From Metabacillus rhizolycopersici (GTDB taxonomy: Bacteria > Bacillota > Bacilli > Bacillales > Bacillaceae): DNA of 64,000 nucleotides. Each line of letters opens with the position of its first letter. The stretch's first letter is position 1. The notes under the pieces were generated by a model. That model was not told the origin of the DNA. It searched no databases and worked only from the letters and a program-made list of their open reading frames with translations. Both the position numbers and the translations under genes were made by a program. Positions 53,546 to 62,898 of this stretch are shown here, piece by piece. Location: contig NZ_JAIQUM010000018.1 in assembly GCF_020075705.1 (NCBI RefSeq), positions 9,285-73,284 on the forward strand. Direction: 5' to 3'.

Positions 53546-55942
53546 TCACTTTTTTAGATTGGCAATTACTTCATCAATTGCCTGATTAATTTCCTGCTTA
53601 ACTTCATTTGTTACATGTTTTTTCGGTAATTTATCAACTTTTTTCTTCGTGTCATTCAAAGTTGAAATTGCGCGTGCAGTTTTACCTGAAGCCAAGTATT
53701 TTTCTGCTTTTTCGATTTGGTTTAATAGAGATTTTTGATACCCGTGTTTTGAGAGCTTTTCGTTAATAAGCTGTTTCAGCTCACTGATCGTTGTTTGTCC
53801 ATCTTTCGAGTCATAAGAAAGACCAAAATTGTACGCGTATGCATCTCCACTTTTTGCAAGATAAGCATAAGATGCATCTTCTTCTGGTGCGAAACTAGGA
53901 ACATCGCCGACTTCATTGTCCACTGCTGCCATACTAGCAGGAAGGGCAAATGGAAGTTTTCCAGTTGGATTGAAGTCTCCACGAATAACATCAACGATTG
54001 CCTCAGCCTTAGTACCAAAAGTACTGATAAATGCTGCTGCATTTGGTTCAATTTGATCAAGTACCCATGGGTTGGTCATGTTGACCGCAGTGATTGTCGG
54101 AACTGCTTTTTGAATACTAATAATTCGATCGACATTCGTGATGCCTGTTTCAGGACCTACAGTAATTCGTGGATTATTATCCCAGTTAGATTGAACAGGT
54201 TTAACATAAATATACGCGTGTGTTGCTTCCTCAAGTTTATTCGTGATTGTGATAGTAGGATCATGCTTTTTAATTGTCTCAATTAACCCCTTAGTACTCG
54301 CTCCATCCGTTCCACCAGGGAACATCTCAACATAAAGTTTTACATTTTTCAATTTTGCATCATTCAAAGGCAATAGATTATTATCATTGCGTAATAGAAC
54401 GATTGACTTAAGATGTGCTTCATATGCTAGTTCTTGTGCTTTTGGATTAGCTACAACATCAAGTGCATGCTGTGGATCTACATAAGGATCTTCAAAAAGA
54501 CCTAAGTTCATCATTTCTGTTAGCAATAATGATACAGATTCGTTCACTACCGATTCTTTTAGTAAGCCTTGTTCGACTGCTTTGACGATAAGAGAAGGGT
54601 CAGATGATCCAGAAATGATATCTGTTCCTGCATTTATTGCTTTCGCAACTTTTTCTACAGGGGTTAAAAACTCGGCACCCCAAGCATTATTGCCAACTGC
54701 ACCAGTATCAGAATTAACGTATCCTTTGAAACCAAGTTTTCCACGTAAGAAGCCATCTAAAATTGCTTTGTTAAGTGCAAAGCCAACTTCTTCAAATTGC
54801 TGGTCTTTACTAAACCACGGCAATCCTTGATCAGCACTATCATTGCTTGGATATGCGTAATAAGGCATGATAGACGATACATCTGCTTTGATAGCTGCCT
54901 TAAATGGTGGAATGTGATACTTAAGCATACTTCCTTCCGTTGGATATGGATTGAATTTACCTTCCACAAAGTGAGGATCCAAACCATTATCACGTGCTCC
55001 TCCACCTGGGAAATGCTTCACTGTAATTGCAACACTGTCTGTACCAAGTTTATCGCCTTGAAAACCTTTGATAACGTTATAAATCATATCTGAAGCAACT
55101 TTAGGATCCTCACCAAATGTATCTTCAATTCTTGCCCATAGTGGGTCTGTAGCGATATCAGCCGTATACCCGTAGACTTTACGAATTCCAGCAGCTCTCC
55201 ATTCCTGTGCAGCGATTTCTGAGAATTCCCCTACTGCTTCCTCATCGCCCGCTGCTGCAAATCCTAGTGGACCCGGCCAAAATGAATGTTGCCCCTCACT
55301 AGCTGAAATATTCGTGTAATCTGTTGACGCATGATTCCTCGGGTTTGAAGTGACGACAACCGGGATACCTAATCTTGAAGCCTCACCTAATTCTTGTAGC
55401 TGATTCGTATATTTTGCGATAACATCTACAGTCGGAGTTTGGCGGAAGATAACATATCTCATATTTTTTTGCACAATTAGCGGATCATTATCTAATACAT
55501 ATCGACCATCAGTTGGGTTCGCTATCGGAGTATGTGTGTTAATTAGCATCAATCCTGCTTTTTCAGCAAGTGTCATCTTTGATACGAGATCGGCTACCCG
55601 CTTTTTAACAGGGTTTCTCCAATCCTCATACGTGTCGAGAGACTTGTCTCCATCTAAATCTCTAAACTGCAGCCCCTTTACTTTAAGCACCCCTTTATTT
55701 GCCGCTTCAATTTCTGGTTGACCAGTTTTCTTGTTAGCTAATACACGGTATGTATTCGTGTTTGCTCCTGAGTCCCCAGGGTTCGTATTCGTACCTGGCT
55801 CTACATACCCTAAGTCTTCATTACTATTTGCAGCACTTGCTTGTGGCACCATAACTGGAGCTAACAATGATAAAGCAAGTGTAGCTGTCATGACTTTTCT
55901 CAGTTTTTTACCTTTTCTTATTTTTTTTACAACTGAAGCCAT
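53546..55942 (-). CDS. Secreted GH3 glycoside hydrolase with C-terminal FIMAH-like domain, copy 2
   Basis: 798 residues with signal peptide (...MVPQASAANSN), KGLQFRDLDGDKSLDTYEDW, TLAEKAGLMLINTH, ITVKHFPGGGARDNG, nucleophile region GYVNSDTG and the same C-terminal helical domain, which is nearly identical between the two copies. Compared with copy 1 it has a Gly/Thr/Asn-rich insert after the signal peptide. Tandem duplication followed by divergence of the catalytic parts suggests related but distinct substrates. ATG follows AAAGGGG. Confidence 0.9.
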   Translation of the reverse strand: MASVVKKIRKGKKLRKVMTATLALSLLAPVMVPQASAANSNEDLGYVEPGTNTNPGDSGANTNTYRVLANKKTGQPEIEAANKGVLKVKGLQFRDLDGDKSLDTYEDWRNPVKKRVADLVSKMTLAEKAGLMLINTHTPIANPTDGRYVLDNDPLIVQKNMRYVIFRQTPTVDVIAKYTNQLQELGEASRLGIPVVVTSNPRNHASTDYTNISASEGQHSFWPGPLGFAAAGDEEAVGEFSEIAAQEWRAAGIRKVYGYTADIATDPLWARIEDTFGEDPKVASDMIYNVIKGFQGDKLGTDSVAITVKHFPGGGARDNGLDPHFVEGKFNPYPTEGSMLKYHIPPFKAAIKADVSSIMPYYAYPSNDSADQGLPWFSKDQQFEEVGFALNKAILDGFLRGKLGFKGYVNSDTGAVGNNAWGAEFLTPVEKVAKAINAGTDIISGSSDPSLIVKAVEQGLLKESVVNESVSLLLTEMMNLGLFEDPYVDPQHALDVVANPKAQELAYEAHLKSIVLLRNDNNLLPLNDAKLKNVKLYVEMFPGGTDGASTKGLIETIKKHDPTITITNKLEEATHAYIYVKPVQSNWDNNPRITVGPETGITNVDRIISIQKAVPTITAVNMTNPWVLDQIEPNAAAFISTFGTKAEAIVDVIRGDFNPTGKLPFALPASMAAVDNEVGDVPSFAPEEDASYAYLAKSGDAYAYNFGLSYDSKDGQTTISELKQLINEKLSKHGYQKSLLNQIEKAEKYLASGKTARAISTLNDTKKKVDKLPKKHVTNEVKQEINQAIDEVIANLKK

Positions 55943-56345
55943 TATTTCATCCCCTTTGCCCTATTAAATAAATTAATCATTCCTTAATTAATTATTTCTA
56001 ACAAGACCACCCCCCTTAAACAATAAAAGGTAATGAAAATATTTAATTTGAGCTTGTCCAAAATCTATCAATAAAATTCCTTAGTTGAACTTTGTTTAGT
56101 AAGAATATTCCGAAAATTATAGATAGAATTTATTAATAGATCACCTTCATATCCAGGTTAAAAGGGTATTTTCAATCTGGATATGACCCTAATAGAAAAA
56201 AGTTTGTAGTTCGAAACTGATAATTACTGCATTAAATAAAAATAATAAAATAGGTAAACGCTTTCATTAAATTTCATTATATAGTCAAAGATCAAATTCA
56301 GATTAGCGGTATTTTTTAGGTATTTTTGTGTTTTTTTAAGATAAC
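55943..56345. other. Long 5' region of the GH3 genes
   Basis: About 400 AT-rich bases without a gene. It contains a cre-like site at 56253. Sequence at 56340-56395 recurs at about 53435-53490, upstream of GH3 copy 1, in a slightly altered form, showing that the duplication included flanking DNA. No further feature is seen. Confidence 0.45.
56253..56266 (-). promoter_or_regulatory. cre-like site upstream of the GH3 genes
   Basis: GGTAAACGCTTTCA matches the cre consensus at 13 of 14 positions. It lies about 310 bases before the GH3 copy 2 start. Confidence 0.5.
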
Positions 56346-56367
56346 AAAAAAAAGAGTCAATAGACTC
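56346..56367 (-). terminator. Terminator of the two-component system genes
   Basis: GAGTC-TATT-GACTC followed on the minus strand by TTTTTTTT, 28 bases after the response regulator stop. Confidence 0.75.
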
Positions 56368-56394
56368 ACTACTAAACTCCTTTTTTATCGTTCT

Positions 56395-57156
56395 TTATGA
56401 ATGATTGCTTTTTACTAGTTGAAGTCTGGATTTTCGGAAATCTGATGGAGAACATCCAGCTATCTTTTTAAAATTATTACTAAAATAGGCTAAATCCGAA
56501 TATCCGACTCGTTCGGCTATTTCAGACATTCTTAAAGATGTAGTTACTAATAATCGTTTTCCTTCTTCAATTCGAAGTTCAGTAATATGATCAACAAATT
56601 TCTTATTTAATTGTTGCTTAAATAACTGACTTAGATAACTTGGATTCATATGAACATTGTTTGCCACATCTTTGAGTGTAATCTGGGATAATGGTGTTCT
56701 TTCAATGTATGCTAAAACCCGATCAATTGTTGAGGATGGAAGATCTTCTACATCTAATGAAGAATCGAGGTTCTTTATCTCTTCTTTTCGTTTTTCGAGC
56801 CACTTTTGGAGACATAACCTTAAGTCATCATCTTCGATTGGTTTAAGTAAATAATCGAATACACCGCTCCGAAGTGCCTTTTGGACAAATTGAAATTCAT
56901 CATGTACGCTGATGACAATAACATCTGGTTTTTCTTTAAATGAATCAAGCTCCTTCACAAACGAAAGTCCATCCATAATCGGCATTCGAATATCGGTTAA
57001 TACTAAATCCACTTCATTATGCTTGATCCAATCAAGAGCCTCTAATCCATTTTCACATTCGTGGACTACTTGTATTGGGAGATTTAGTTTAGTAATTGTC
57101 CATTTAAGCGCTGTACGAACCCATCTTTCATCGTCTACTAACAAAATCTTTTTCAT
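56395..57156 (-). CDS. YesN-like response regulator (REC + AraC HTH)
   Basis: About 253 residues. Receiver domain with ILLVDDERWVRTAL, phospho-acceptor Asp in LVLTDIRMPIMDG and Lys in YLLKPIEDDD; C-terminal AraC-type HTH (TLKDVANNVHMNPSYLSQLF, MSEIAERVGYSDLAYFSNNF). ATG 57156 follows AGGGGGG and overlaps the kinase gene by 29 bases. It most likely controls the TRAP transporter and/or GH3 genes. Confidence 0.92.
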   Translation of the reverse strand: MKKILLVDDERWVRTALKWTITKLNLPIQVVHECENGLEALDWIKHNEVDLVLTDIRMPIMDGLSFVKELDSFKEKPDVIVISVHDEFQFVQKALRSGVFDYLLKPIEDDDLRLCLQKWLEKRKEEIKNLDSSLDVEDLPSSTIDRVLAYIERTPLSQITLKDVANNVHMNPSYLSQLFKQQLNKKFVDHITELRIEEGKRLLVTTSLRMSEIAERVGYSDLAYFSNNFKKIAGCSPSDFRKSRLQLVKSNHS

Positions 57157-58996
57157 CCAATCCCCCCTCACTTTCATCTTCTAAAATTGGCATATGCAAT
57201 TTTACAGTTGTACCGACTCCTTTATTACTTTCAATGGAAACTCCATATTCTGACCCAAATAAATTCCGAATTCGTTGATGCACATTGATGATTCCGATGT
57301 TCATTCCATTATTAGACGTTGTCATTTGTTCCATTTTCTTTGTTATTTCTTTTACTATGTTATCGGGAATGCCAACGCCATTATCTGAAATTTGAACCAC
57401 AATAGAAGTTTTAGAACTACGAAACGCAGCAATATTTATCGTAATTTTCCTTACATTACAGCCTATGCTATGCACATAACAATTTTCGACAATCGGTTGC
57501 AGTGAGAACTTTACGACTTGAAGATTCCTTGCCCATTGTGGAATATCCCACGTATGTTCAAAACGATCTTCAAAACGAAAGCTTTGAATTTGCAAATACA
57601 TTTCGCAAAACTTCATTTCTTCTTCTAAGGTTACGGTAGCTGAATTATTCTTAAGATTATAGCGAAGGAGCTTCCCAAGCATTGATGACATCGTTGCAAT
57701 ATGTTCTTGATTTTCCTCTAATGCCATGCCCCTAATTGTTTCAAGTGAGTTATACAAAAAATGTGGATTCATTTGTGATTGCAGCATCTTTAATTCAATT
57801 TCTTTTTGTTTAAGCGACATTTCTATTTCTCTTAACTTGGAAAAATACACTTCTTCAATCAAATGAGAAAGCTTGCACACTAAATGATTAAAGCTTGCCG
57901 ATAACTGTCCAATTTCATCCTTTGATTCTACGACGACTCGTCCATTTAGATTACCTGTTTCTACTTCTTTCATAAAATGTTGTAATCGGCGAATCGGGCG
58001 AATTAACGATGTAGCAAAACCAGAGCCAAGCAAGTAAGCAATCAGTAAGGAAATCACAATCGTCCAGGAAATCGCTTGGCCAATATGTCTGATACCTTCG
58101 GTTAAACTCCAGTATGAAACCGCTGTAAAAAACGTCCACCCAAGATTTTGAGACTGCGTATAGGTTATGAAATCTCTTTGTTCATTTTTCAAGACCATAG
58201 ATCCACTTTCTTCTGATGGCCAATTTGCATTTAGATTTCTTTCAGCTTTTTTCCCTAACTTTGAAAAATCAGGATGATAAACATAATGTCCTTTTGCATC
58301 TAAAATAAAAAAGATTCCATTTTTACTAACCGTTACTTTCTTTGCAATTTCTTCAATTCTTCTGAAGTTGATATCAATCACCAGCATTCCCACTGGCTCT
58401 ATCGTTTTCGGATTATACAAGCGCCTGACAAGCGAAATCACAGGTTGTTCTTTATCTTTTAATTTTACCGTTCTGCTCACTAACATCGTCCTGGATTGAT
58501 AGGGAACAGCTGAATACCAATATTCTTCCTTCATATTGGAAGCTGGATAATAATTTTCTGTTCCAAGCGTATCAATTACAAGCCCGTGGTCGGAAAGAAC
58601 CGTAATATTTGAAATATCTGCTCTTGAATATTCTTGCGTTTCTAAATAATCTCGGAGCGACTCTTTAATAAATTGGGAATGTTGGTTTTCTAAGGAATCC
58701 ATTTGAAGAAACTGATTGACTTCAGGAGAGTTGATAATTTGTAGACTGGTAATCTCGAAGTCTTGTAAATAATATTCAATATGTGACTCTACCTGCTCAA
58801 TGACTTGGTGGCTCGATTGTCTAACCTCTTCCTCCAACTCGGCTGCTGAATATTGATACGAAATAATTCCTACGGAAGAAACCGGAATAATAATCAATAA
58901 ACTAGCGAATACAATTAGCTTTGTCATAAAAGAGCGATTCTTCAATAAAAGGTAACGCTCAAAAAATTCAATGACCTTACTTCGTTTTGACTTCAT
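57128..58996 (-). CDS. YesM-like sensor histidine kinase
   Basis: 622 residues: TM1 at about 27-47, an extracellular Cache-like sensor (to about 300), TM2, a HAMP domain, then the His-kinase segment with phospho-acceptor in QMNPHFLYNSLET and an ATPase domain with DNGVGIPDN. Kinases of this type sense extracellular oligosaccharides or sugar acids, often with a binding protein. Its position between the TRAP genes and the GH3 genes suggests it senses their substrate. ATG after AGGGAAGG. Confidence 0.93.
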   Translation of the reverse strand: MKSKRSKVIEFFERYLLLKNRSFMTKLIVFASLLIIIPVSSVGIISYQYSAAELEEEVRQSSHQVIEQVESHIEYYLQDFEITSLQIINSPEVNQFLQMDSLENQHSQFIKESLRDYLETQEYSRADISNITVLSDHGLVIDTLGTENYYPASNMKEEYWYSAVPYQSRTMLVSRTVKLKDKEQPVISLVRRLYNPKTIEPVGMLVIDINFRRIEEIAKKVTVSKNGIFFILDAKGHYVYHPDFSKLGKKAERNLNANWPSEESGSMVLKNEQRDFITYTQSQNLGWTFFTAVSYWSLTEGIRHIGQAISWTIVISLLIAYLLGSGFATSLIRPIRRLQHFMKEVETGNLNGRVVVESKDEIGQLSASFNHLVCKLSHLIEEVYFSKLREIEMSLKQKEIELKMLQSQMNPHFLYNSLETIRGMALEENQEHIATMSSMLGKLLRYNLKNNSATVTLEEEMKFCEMYLQIQSFRFEDRFEHTWDIPQWARNLQVVKFSLQPIVENCYVHSIGCNVRKITINIAAFRSSKTSIVVQISDNGVGIPDNIVKEITKKMEQMTTSNNGMNIGIINVHQRIRNLFGSEYGVSIESNKGVGTTVKLHMPILEDESEGGLDEKDFVSRR

Positions 58997-59050
58997 TGTT
59001 CGACCTTCCCTATGAATAATTTCTCCTGTTACTCATCATCTTAACTGAAA

Positions 59051-59080
59051 AGACCCACTCGGTAAATGACCGAGCAGGTC
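59051..59080 (-). terminator. Terminator of the TRAP transporter operon
   Basis: On the minus strand GACCTGCTCGGT/ACCGAGTGGGTC stem followed by TTTTCAG, about 15 bases past the dctP stop. It separates the transporter from the kinase gene. Confidence 0.85.
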
Positions 59081-59092
59081 TAGTTTCGTTAT

Positions 59093-60115
59093 TTATGGTC
59101 GCGCTTCATCAATTGCATCTAAAACTTCTTGATAATCTTTTCCGTATTTATCTAGGACCGTTTTCGTTGCTTCTTTCCAAGGAGTAATGTCTTCAACTTC
59201 TATGAATTCAACTCCTGCTTCTTTTAACTTTTTCTCAGATTCCTGCTCCAACTTAGCCCATGCTTCTTTTTGAGTGACGACAGAATCAGTTGCGGCTTGT
59301 TGAATAATCTCTTTATCTTCATCTGATAGTTTATCCCAAGTTGCCTTACTCATTAACAATACTTCAGGAATACGTTGGTGATGATCCATGATGATGCTTT
59401 TAGCTTCCTCATAATGGTTAGAAGAATCTAAGCTTGGTAGATTGTTTTCCGCACCATCAATAATCCCTGTTTGCAGGGCACTAAATACTTCACCATATGG
59501 CATAGGTGTAGCACTTGCTCCTAAAGCATCAAGAAGATCGATATTAATCTTACTTTGCTGCACACGAATTTTTTGCCCTTCTAAATCCTCAATACTTTTT
59601 AATGGTTTTGTTGAATAAAAATTACGAGATCCTGAATCGTAATAAGCTAAACCTCTCATCTTTGATTGCTCTAGATCTGTAAGTAATTTTTTCCCTGCTT
59701 CTCCTTCAAGAAAATTCCACAAATGCTCATCACTATCAAATACATATGGAAGATTTAGTGCTGAAAACTGATCATTAAATTCTGCTAACGGACTAGCATT
59801 AATTCTTGTAAAATCAATTGCTCCAAGCTGAACTTGCTCAAGAACTGATTTTTCATCACCAAGTTGCGCAGAAGGGAATACTTCAATTTTGATACGGCCA
59901 TCCGTTCTCTCATTAACCAACTCAGCGAATTTTTTGTCGCCAATAACCGTTGGGTAATCAGCTGGTTGGTTATCAGCTAAACGGAATGTATACTCCGCCT
60001 TTTCTGATTCGGATCCTGCTGTTGGTTCTGATGACTCTTTATTTCCACATGCAGCTAGTACAGAACCAGCCATTAATACTGTTGCAAACAAACCTGCAAT
60101 CTTTCTTTTCTTCAT
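59093..60115 (-). CDS. TRAP transporter substrate-binding lipoprotein (DctP family)
   Basis: About 340 residues with a lipobox (GSVLAACGNK), so it is anchored outside the membrane. TRAP-type DctP features include FRLADNQPADYPTVIGDKKF, the substrate-carboxylate Arg segment GQKIRVQQSKINIDLLDALG and GIIDGAENNLPS. These bind organic acids or sugar acids (uronates, aldonates). ATG 60115 follows AAAGGGG; the longer frame lacks an RBS. Confidence 0.92.
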   Translation of the reverse strand: MKKRKIAGLFATVLMAGSVLAACGNKESSEPTAGSESEKAEYTFRLADNQPADYPTVIGDKKFAELVNERTDGRIKIEVFPSAQLGDEKSVLEQVQLGAIDFTRINASPLAEFNDQFSALNLPYVFDSDEHLWNFLEGEAGKKLLTDLEQSKMRGLAYYDSGSRNFYSTKPLKSIEDLEGQKIRVQQSKINIDLLDALGASATPMPYGEVFSALQTGIIDGAENNLPSLDSSNHYEEAKSIIMDHHQRIPEVLLMSKATWDKLSDEDKEIIQQAATDSVVTQKEAWAKLEQESEKKLKEAGVEFIEVEDITPWKEATKTVLDKYGKDYQEVLDAIDEARP

Positions 60116-60165
60116 TCTTAGACACCCCTTTGATTTTTTAATTATATATCCACCTATTCCATCCA

Positions 60166-61461
60166 TTACTTAGCTAACATATTTGGAAGCCACATGACAA
60201 CCTCTGGAATATAAGTGATAATTAACAGAACGATTAATAATGCATAGAAAAATGGAAGCATCGCTTTTGTACCTTGTTGGATCGAAACCTTTCCAATTGC
60301 ACAGCCGACGAACAGTACGGTTCCGACAGGCGGTGTGATTAACCCAATCCCAGCGTTTAATATAAGCACAATTCCAAAATGAACCGGATCCATTCCAAAG
60401 CTTGTAACGACCGGAAGTAGGATTGGCGTCATAATTAAGATCATCGGTGCCATATCCATTGGTGCACCAAGAAGTAGCAATAAAATATTAATAATCAATA
60501 ATATGACAAGTGGATTATCAGATACAGATAAGAATAAGTCTGTTACCATTGCCGGTACCTGCAAATAAGCTAAAATCCAACCGAAGGCTGCAGAAGCAGC
60601 AATTAAGAAAAAGACCATTGAAACCGTTCTTAAAGTACGGATCAATATTTTCCCAAGGCTCCTTAGAGGAGCATCTCTGTAAATGCCGAATGCTAGAATA
60701 AAAGAATATAAACAAGCTAATGCTCCTGATTCAGTCGCAGTAAACCAACCGCTCAAGATGCCACCTAAAATAATTACTGCAGGACTTAATGATAAGATCC
60801 CATGAAGTAAAACGCTACCAATTTCAGCCTTTGGAACAGGTTCTGCTTTTTGATATCCGCGTTTTCTTGCGATAATATAAGCTGTTGTCATAAGGGCAAT
60901 TAACATAATCACTCCTGGTACGATTCCCGCCATAAACAGGCTCGCAATCGAGACGCCTCCAGCTGCTAATGAATATAAAACCAAATTGTGACTCGGCGGC
61001 ACAACTACCCCTTGAATCGCTGAAGCAATCGTTACACCAACAGAATAATCTGCTTCATAGCCCTGCTTTTTCATCATCGGAATCATCACTGATCCGACAG
61101 AAGAAACATCTGCTACTGCAGATCCGGAAATATTACCAAAAAACAAAGATGCCACACTGTTTACCATCGCCAAACCGCCGCGAACTCGTCCGACTAATAA
61201 TCGAGCTAAATTCACGATTCGATGTGCAAGTCCACCTTCACTCATAATTTGTCCAGTGAGAATAAAAAATGGAATGGCGAGTAATGAAAAGGAGTTCATT
61301 CCCTGAGTCATTTGCTGACCAATTACTGCCCATGGCACACCTAAATAGATAACGGTTACCAAGGACGAGATAATAAGCGTTAATGCAATTGGAAAACGAA
61401 GTAGTATTAATAAGATAAAACTTGAGATTAAAATGATAATTGCAATGGTGTTTGTATCCAA
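60166..61461 (-). CDS. TRAP transporter large permease (DctM family)
   Basis: 431 residues, about 12 hydrophobic segments, with LLAIPFFILTGQIMSEGG, SGSAVADVSSVGSVMIPMM and LITPPVGTVLFVGCAIG, the hallmark DctM patches. It couples Na+ entry to substrate import. TTG start at 61461, eight bases after GGAGGG and one base after the dctQ stop, so translation is coupled. Confidence 0.93.
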   Translation of the reverse strand: MDTNTIAIIILISSFILLILLRFPIALTLIISSLVTVIYLGVPWAVIGQQMTQGMNSFSLLAIPFFILTGQIMSEGGLAHRIVNLARLLVGRVRGGLAMVNSVASLFFGNISGSAVADVSSVGSVMIPMMKKQGYEADYSVGVTIASAIQGVVVPPSHNLVLYSLAAGGVSIASLFMAGIVPGVIMLIALMTTAYIIARKRGYQKAEPVPKAEIGSVLLHGILSLSPAVIILGGILSGWFTATESGALACLYSFILAFGIYRDAPLRSLGKILIRTLRTVSMVFFLIAASAAFGWILAYLQVPAMVTDLFLSVSDNPLVILLIINILLLLLGAPMDMAPMILIMTPILLPVVTSFGMDPVHFGIVLILNAGIGLITPPVGTVLFVGCAIGKVSIQQGTKAMLPFFYALLIVLLIITYIPEVVMWLPNMLAK

Positions 61462-61462
61462 C

Positions 61463-61960
61463 CTACATACCCTCCTCTATGTCTTTATGCCGCGTTGTAT
61501 TGATATTGAATAATTGTAATACCGCATATCCACAGATCATGACTCCAGTAATTGGCATGGCGATATACGTAACACTACTTGGAAGTTTTGTAGCCGGAAG
61601 GGTTGAATCAAACATTAATACGGTAAAGTCCCAACCTTGAACGACTAGATACAAACCAAAAGCGAAAATACTTAGACTAATAATTTTATCTAACACTTTA
61701 TTGAAGATTTTAGAGAAAAGGTTCGTAAACGAATCAATCCCCAAATGAATATTCTCGCGAAACCCAATGGCAATCGCCATTAAAGCGAACCAAGCCAGCA
61801 ACAACAACGTGACCTCTTCTGACCAAAAAAAGACAAAGTTAAATAATTTACGAGTCATAACTTGGGTTGTGACGATAAGCACTAATCCAACAAGTGAAAC
61901 GAGCGCGAACTTTTCAAATACACTATCAATAAATTTACCTATCTTTATGATAAACTTCAT
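61463..61960 (-). CDS. TRAP transporter small permease (DctQ family)
   Basis: 165 residues and four membrane helices; FFWSEEVTLLLLAWFALMAIAIGF is interrupted by the conserved EE pair of DctQ, followed by RENIHLGIDSF. First gene of the dctQ-dctM-dctP operon, with GGAGGGGAG before the ATG and a cre-like site 24 bases upstream. Confidence 0.92.
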   Translation of the reverse strand: MKFIIKIGKFIDSVFEKFALVSLVGLVLIVTTQVMTRKLFNFVFFWSEEVTLLLLAWFALMAIAIGFRENIHLGIDSFTNLFSKIFNKVLDKIISLSIFAFGLYLVVQGWDFTVLMFDSTLPATKLPSSVTYIAMPITGVMICGYAVLQLFNINTTRHKDIEEGM

Positions 61961-61983
61961 TTCTATCTCCCCTCCTCTTCACC

Positions 61984-61997
61984 AGAAAACGTTTTCA
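61984..61997 (-). promoter_or_regulatory. cre-like site in front of the TRAP operon
   Basis: AGAAAACGTTTTCA matches the cre consensus at 13 of 14 positions (first base A) and contains the palindrome GAAAACGTTTTC. It is 24 bases before the dctQ start, in the leader or promoter. Confidence 0.6.
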
Positions 61998-62165
61998 TTT
62001 ATTTAATTGTAAATAATATTTTAACTTTTTGGAATATTACGTTTTTTAGAGAATTTTGTGATTTTTTTAGGTTTTAAGAAAAAAGGAATAGGAAAATAGA
62101 TCTAGGTGTTGTGGAACTTAGTAGTGTAGAAATAATTAGGGGTTTTACTCCCCATTAAGTATGGG

Positions 62166-62322
62166 ATAAAGCGAGACACTTCCATGTGGGGGTTTCTTTA
62201 TCCCCCACTGATGGTTAGCGAGACTTATCGGGCTTTTACGGGCAGTTATATCCCCCACCTTCGCTTCTTTGATTACTCAAGCTTAGAGGTAAGAGATTTA
62301 CTGCCCGTTAACGCGGGATAAA
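62166..62322. repeat. Dispersed repeat B, copy 3 (bcr1-like)
   Basis: ATAAAGCGAGACACTTCCATG, stems of CCCCCACTGATGG type and GGGCAGTTATATCCCCCACC, ending AACGCGGGATAAA. Highly similar to copy 1 at 11070. Its right end touches the stop codon of the larC2-like gene, so the insertion lies exactly at that gene's 3' end. Confidence 0.8.
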
Positions 62323-62799
62323 TCAACTTTCATTTTCGAACTTCTTCCATACCTGTTCATATACTTTTTTCAAAGGTACATTATGTTGTCTGGCAATCTT
62401 TTTACAATCGTCAAATTCTGGTGATCTTTGGACGAGCTCTCCAGCGAGAAAGCCCTCTTTCACTGTCACTGATCCCCACTCAGTTGATATCTCTTTAAAG
62501 CTTCTTTCTAGCCGATGAACTGTTAAAGGATAATATCTTATCCCAAGCGTCGTAGTTTCTTTAAATAATATATCCTTCATCCTATTAAGATTACTACGAG
62601 AAGAAAGTAGTTGAAGTAAGATCCCGGGTCTATTCTTTTTCATATAAATCGGTGAATAAAAGACATCATTTGCTCCAGCCTCGAAAAGTAAATCCATTAC
62701 ATAACCAAGCCACTCTCCTGAAATGTCATCAAGATTCACTTCCATTTTGATCATTTCATCATCAAGATGCTCTTCGTTAGGAGGACGGTGAGTGCTCAA
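62323..62799 (-). CDS. larC: LarC2-only nickel insertion protein (C-terminal LarC domain)
   Basis: About 158 residues corresponding only to the C-terminal part of LarC (nickel insertion into the pincer cofactor): IKMEVNLDDISGEWLGYVMD, GANDVFYSPIYMKKNRPG and LGIRYYPLTVHRLERS. The N-terminal LarC1 domain is absent; upstream there is only repeat A and then larE. TTG 62799 with AGAGGGG is a possible start. In lactobacilli LarC1 and LarC2 are joined by programmed frameshift, so a truncated gene or a split gene with part elsewhere are both possible. Confidence 0.78.
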   Translation of the reverse strand: MSTHRPPNEEHLDDEMIKMEVNLDDISGEWLGYVMDLLFEAGANDVFYSPIYMKKNRPGILLQLLSSRSNLNRMKDILFKETTTLGIRYYPLTVHRLERSFKEISTEWGSVTVKEGFLAGELVQRSPEFDDCKKIARQHNVPLKKVYEQVWKKFENES

Positions 62800-62898
62800 T
62801 ATACATGCCCCTCTCATTGATTGGACTATTACCACAAATATTCTTACTAACTTGATTTTTCCCGAAAATATCTATTGCGTTAACCGTCACCTTTTCTT

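Noticed and set aside
53795..54286. 163-codon plus-strand open frame
   Set aside because: Antisense to GH3 copy 2, with no RBS or family match.
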